Part shown: positions 63,424 to 64,000 of the stretch, piece after piece
Position numbering within the stretch: position 1 is the stretch's first letter
Layout of the letters: every line of letters starts with the position of its first letter
NCBI GenBank assembly: GCA_017651315.1
Contig: JAGCDE010000031.1
Coordinates: 1-64,000 of the forward strand
DNA from: Bacteroidaceae bacterium
GTDB lineage: Bacteria; Bacteroidota; Bacteroidia; Bacteroidales; Bacteroidaceae
Direction: 5' to 3'
Length of the DNA stretch: 64,000 nucleotides
The notes under the pieces: model-generated
The model's input: the letters and a program-made list of their open reading frames with translations, nothing else
What the model was told of the DNA's origin: nothing
Databases searched by the model: none
Program-made: the position numbers and the translations under genes

Positions 63424-64000
63424 TCATGCCACCGCGCAGCCTATGAGAATCATGAGCTGCGCGGTCAGTATTCTCAGGAACATGGTAAGGGGATACACCG
63501 TGGAATATGCCACAGCCGGTGCATCATGACCGGTCTGGTTGTTAGCAAATGCCAGTGCCGGAGGGTTAGTGCTTGCACCTGCCACAAGACCTATTATGGT
63601 AAAATAGTTCATCCCATACCGTTTACGGGCAACCAATGCCGTTATGAACACAGGAATTACAGTAATCAGAAGACCTGAGAACATGTAGGTCAATCCATCG
63701 CCCGAAGTCAGAGTCTCCACGAAACTTGCACCTGACCTTATACCTACGCTGGCGAGGAACAAGGATATACCTACCTCACGAAGCATCATGCTGGCGCTTG
63801 CCTTGGTGTAGGTAACCAGCCCCATCTTGTAACCGAAACGGCTGATCAGTATGGCCACTATGAGCGGTCCCCCTGCAAGACCCAGTTTCATGGGAGTGGG
63901 AATACCCGGAATGCTGAAAGGAATGCACCCGAAGAGCACGCCTGCCATTATACCTATGAAAAGGGTGGCCAGATTGGGGGCATCCAACCGTTTGAGCTCG
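63424..64000 (-). CDS. AspT/YidE-type transporter, C-terminal part (cut by window edge)
   Basis: The frame is open to base 64000, so the gene starts outside the window. The visible ~190 residues ([20 protein letters not shown] ... MILIGCAVA) have five or six TMs and the motifs [15 protein letters not shown] and [13 protein letters not shown] of the aspartate:alanine exchanger/YidE duplication family. The substrate is unknown in most Bacteroidota members. Convergent with rmlB at a distance of 38 bp. Confidence 0.85.
   Translation of the reverse strand, partial: ELKRLDAPNLATLFIGIMAGVLFGCIPFSIPGIPTPMKLGLAGGPLIVAILISRFGYKMGLVTYTKASASMMLREVGISLFLASVGIRSGASFVETLTSGDGLTYMFSGLLITVIPVFITALVARKRYGMNYFTIIGLVAGASTNPPALAFANNQTGHDAPAVAYSTVYPLTMFLRILTAQLMILIGCAVA

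Overview
The window is a chromosomal segment from a member of the Bacteroidota, almost certainly Bacteroidales and probably a gut or rumen polysaccharide degrader. The evidence is: several TAnnTTTG -7 promoter boxes with TTG/TTTG about 19-22 nt upstream; few clear Shine-Dalgarno sites; Bacteroidales-typical families (PCMD lipoprotein, Mfa2/FimB-like lipoprotein, DUF4890, FISUMP-like domain, AAA-ATPase-like/PD-(D/E)XK protein, DUF5715); and Bacteroidota-style housekeeping genes (ilvE, trmB, cysK, mrp, xseAB, rmlB). I saw no rRNA, tRNA, CRISPR array, integrase or intact insertion sequence.

Region 1 (1-17.8 kb) is the most unusual part. After a block of 83-bp tandem repeats comes a run of 13 same-strand genes, nearly all joined by ATGA-type overlaps, interrupted once by a MITE-like element. 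They encode an HdrA-N-like polyferredoxin with two in-frame tandem repeats, a radical SAM protein, a DUF116-polyprenyl synthase fusion, two alpha-alpha-toroid prenyltransferase/terpene-cyclase-like proteins (one with a class II D-x-D-D-T motif), four exported or membrane-anchored beta-propellers, a Tat-type ferredoxin, a NapH-like membrane polyferredoxin, a NuoE-NuoF (HydC/HydB-like) fusion and a NuoG-N-terminus-like protein. Read together, this looks like an NADH-linked electron route across the membrane, genetically tied to the making and cyclising of an isoprenoid. I do not recognise it as a described system; the substrate and purpose are unknown.

Region 2 (17.8-30.4 kb): an AAA-ATPase-like/PDDEXK protein; a half-LytTR/TM/FISUMP-like protein; an operon of an FtsX-type ABC transporter and a further PQQ-like propeller protein; an operon of a GlpF-like channel, a CobW-family GTPase and a GT4 glycosyltransferase; and mrp.

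Region 3 (30.4-34.9 kb): cysK, trmB, ilvE and a DUF5715 membrane protein. A roughly 290-bp imperfect palindromic element lies between cysK and trmB.

Region 4 (34.9-50.9 kb, minus strand): an Mfa2-like lipoprotein; a plant cell-wall cluster (GH43, lipoprotein, two CE1-type esterases with Gly/Pro/Gln-rich insertions, GH10 xylanase); an operon of a TPGLNN-repeat membrane protein, a metallopeptidase/propeller/barrel protein and a PrsW-like protein; and xseA-xseB-M48 peptidase.

Region 5 (51-64 kb): a NapH/NapG-like fusion with a Tat-type aldo/keto reductase-ferredoxin; a GH3-OMP-PCMD operon; an alpha/beta hydrolase-MATE-cytidylate kinase-like-YfcE operon; a DUF4890 protein; rmlB; and a transporter cut by the window edge.
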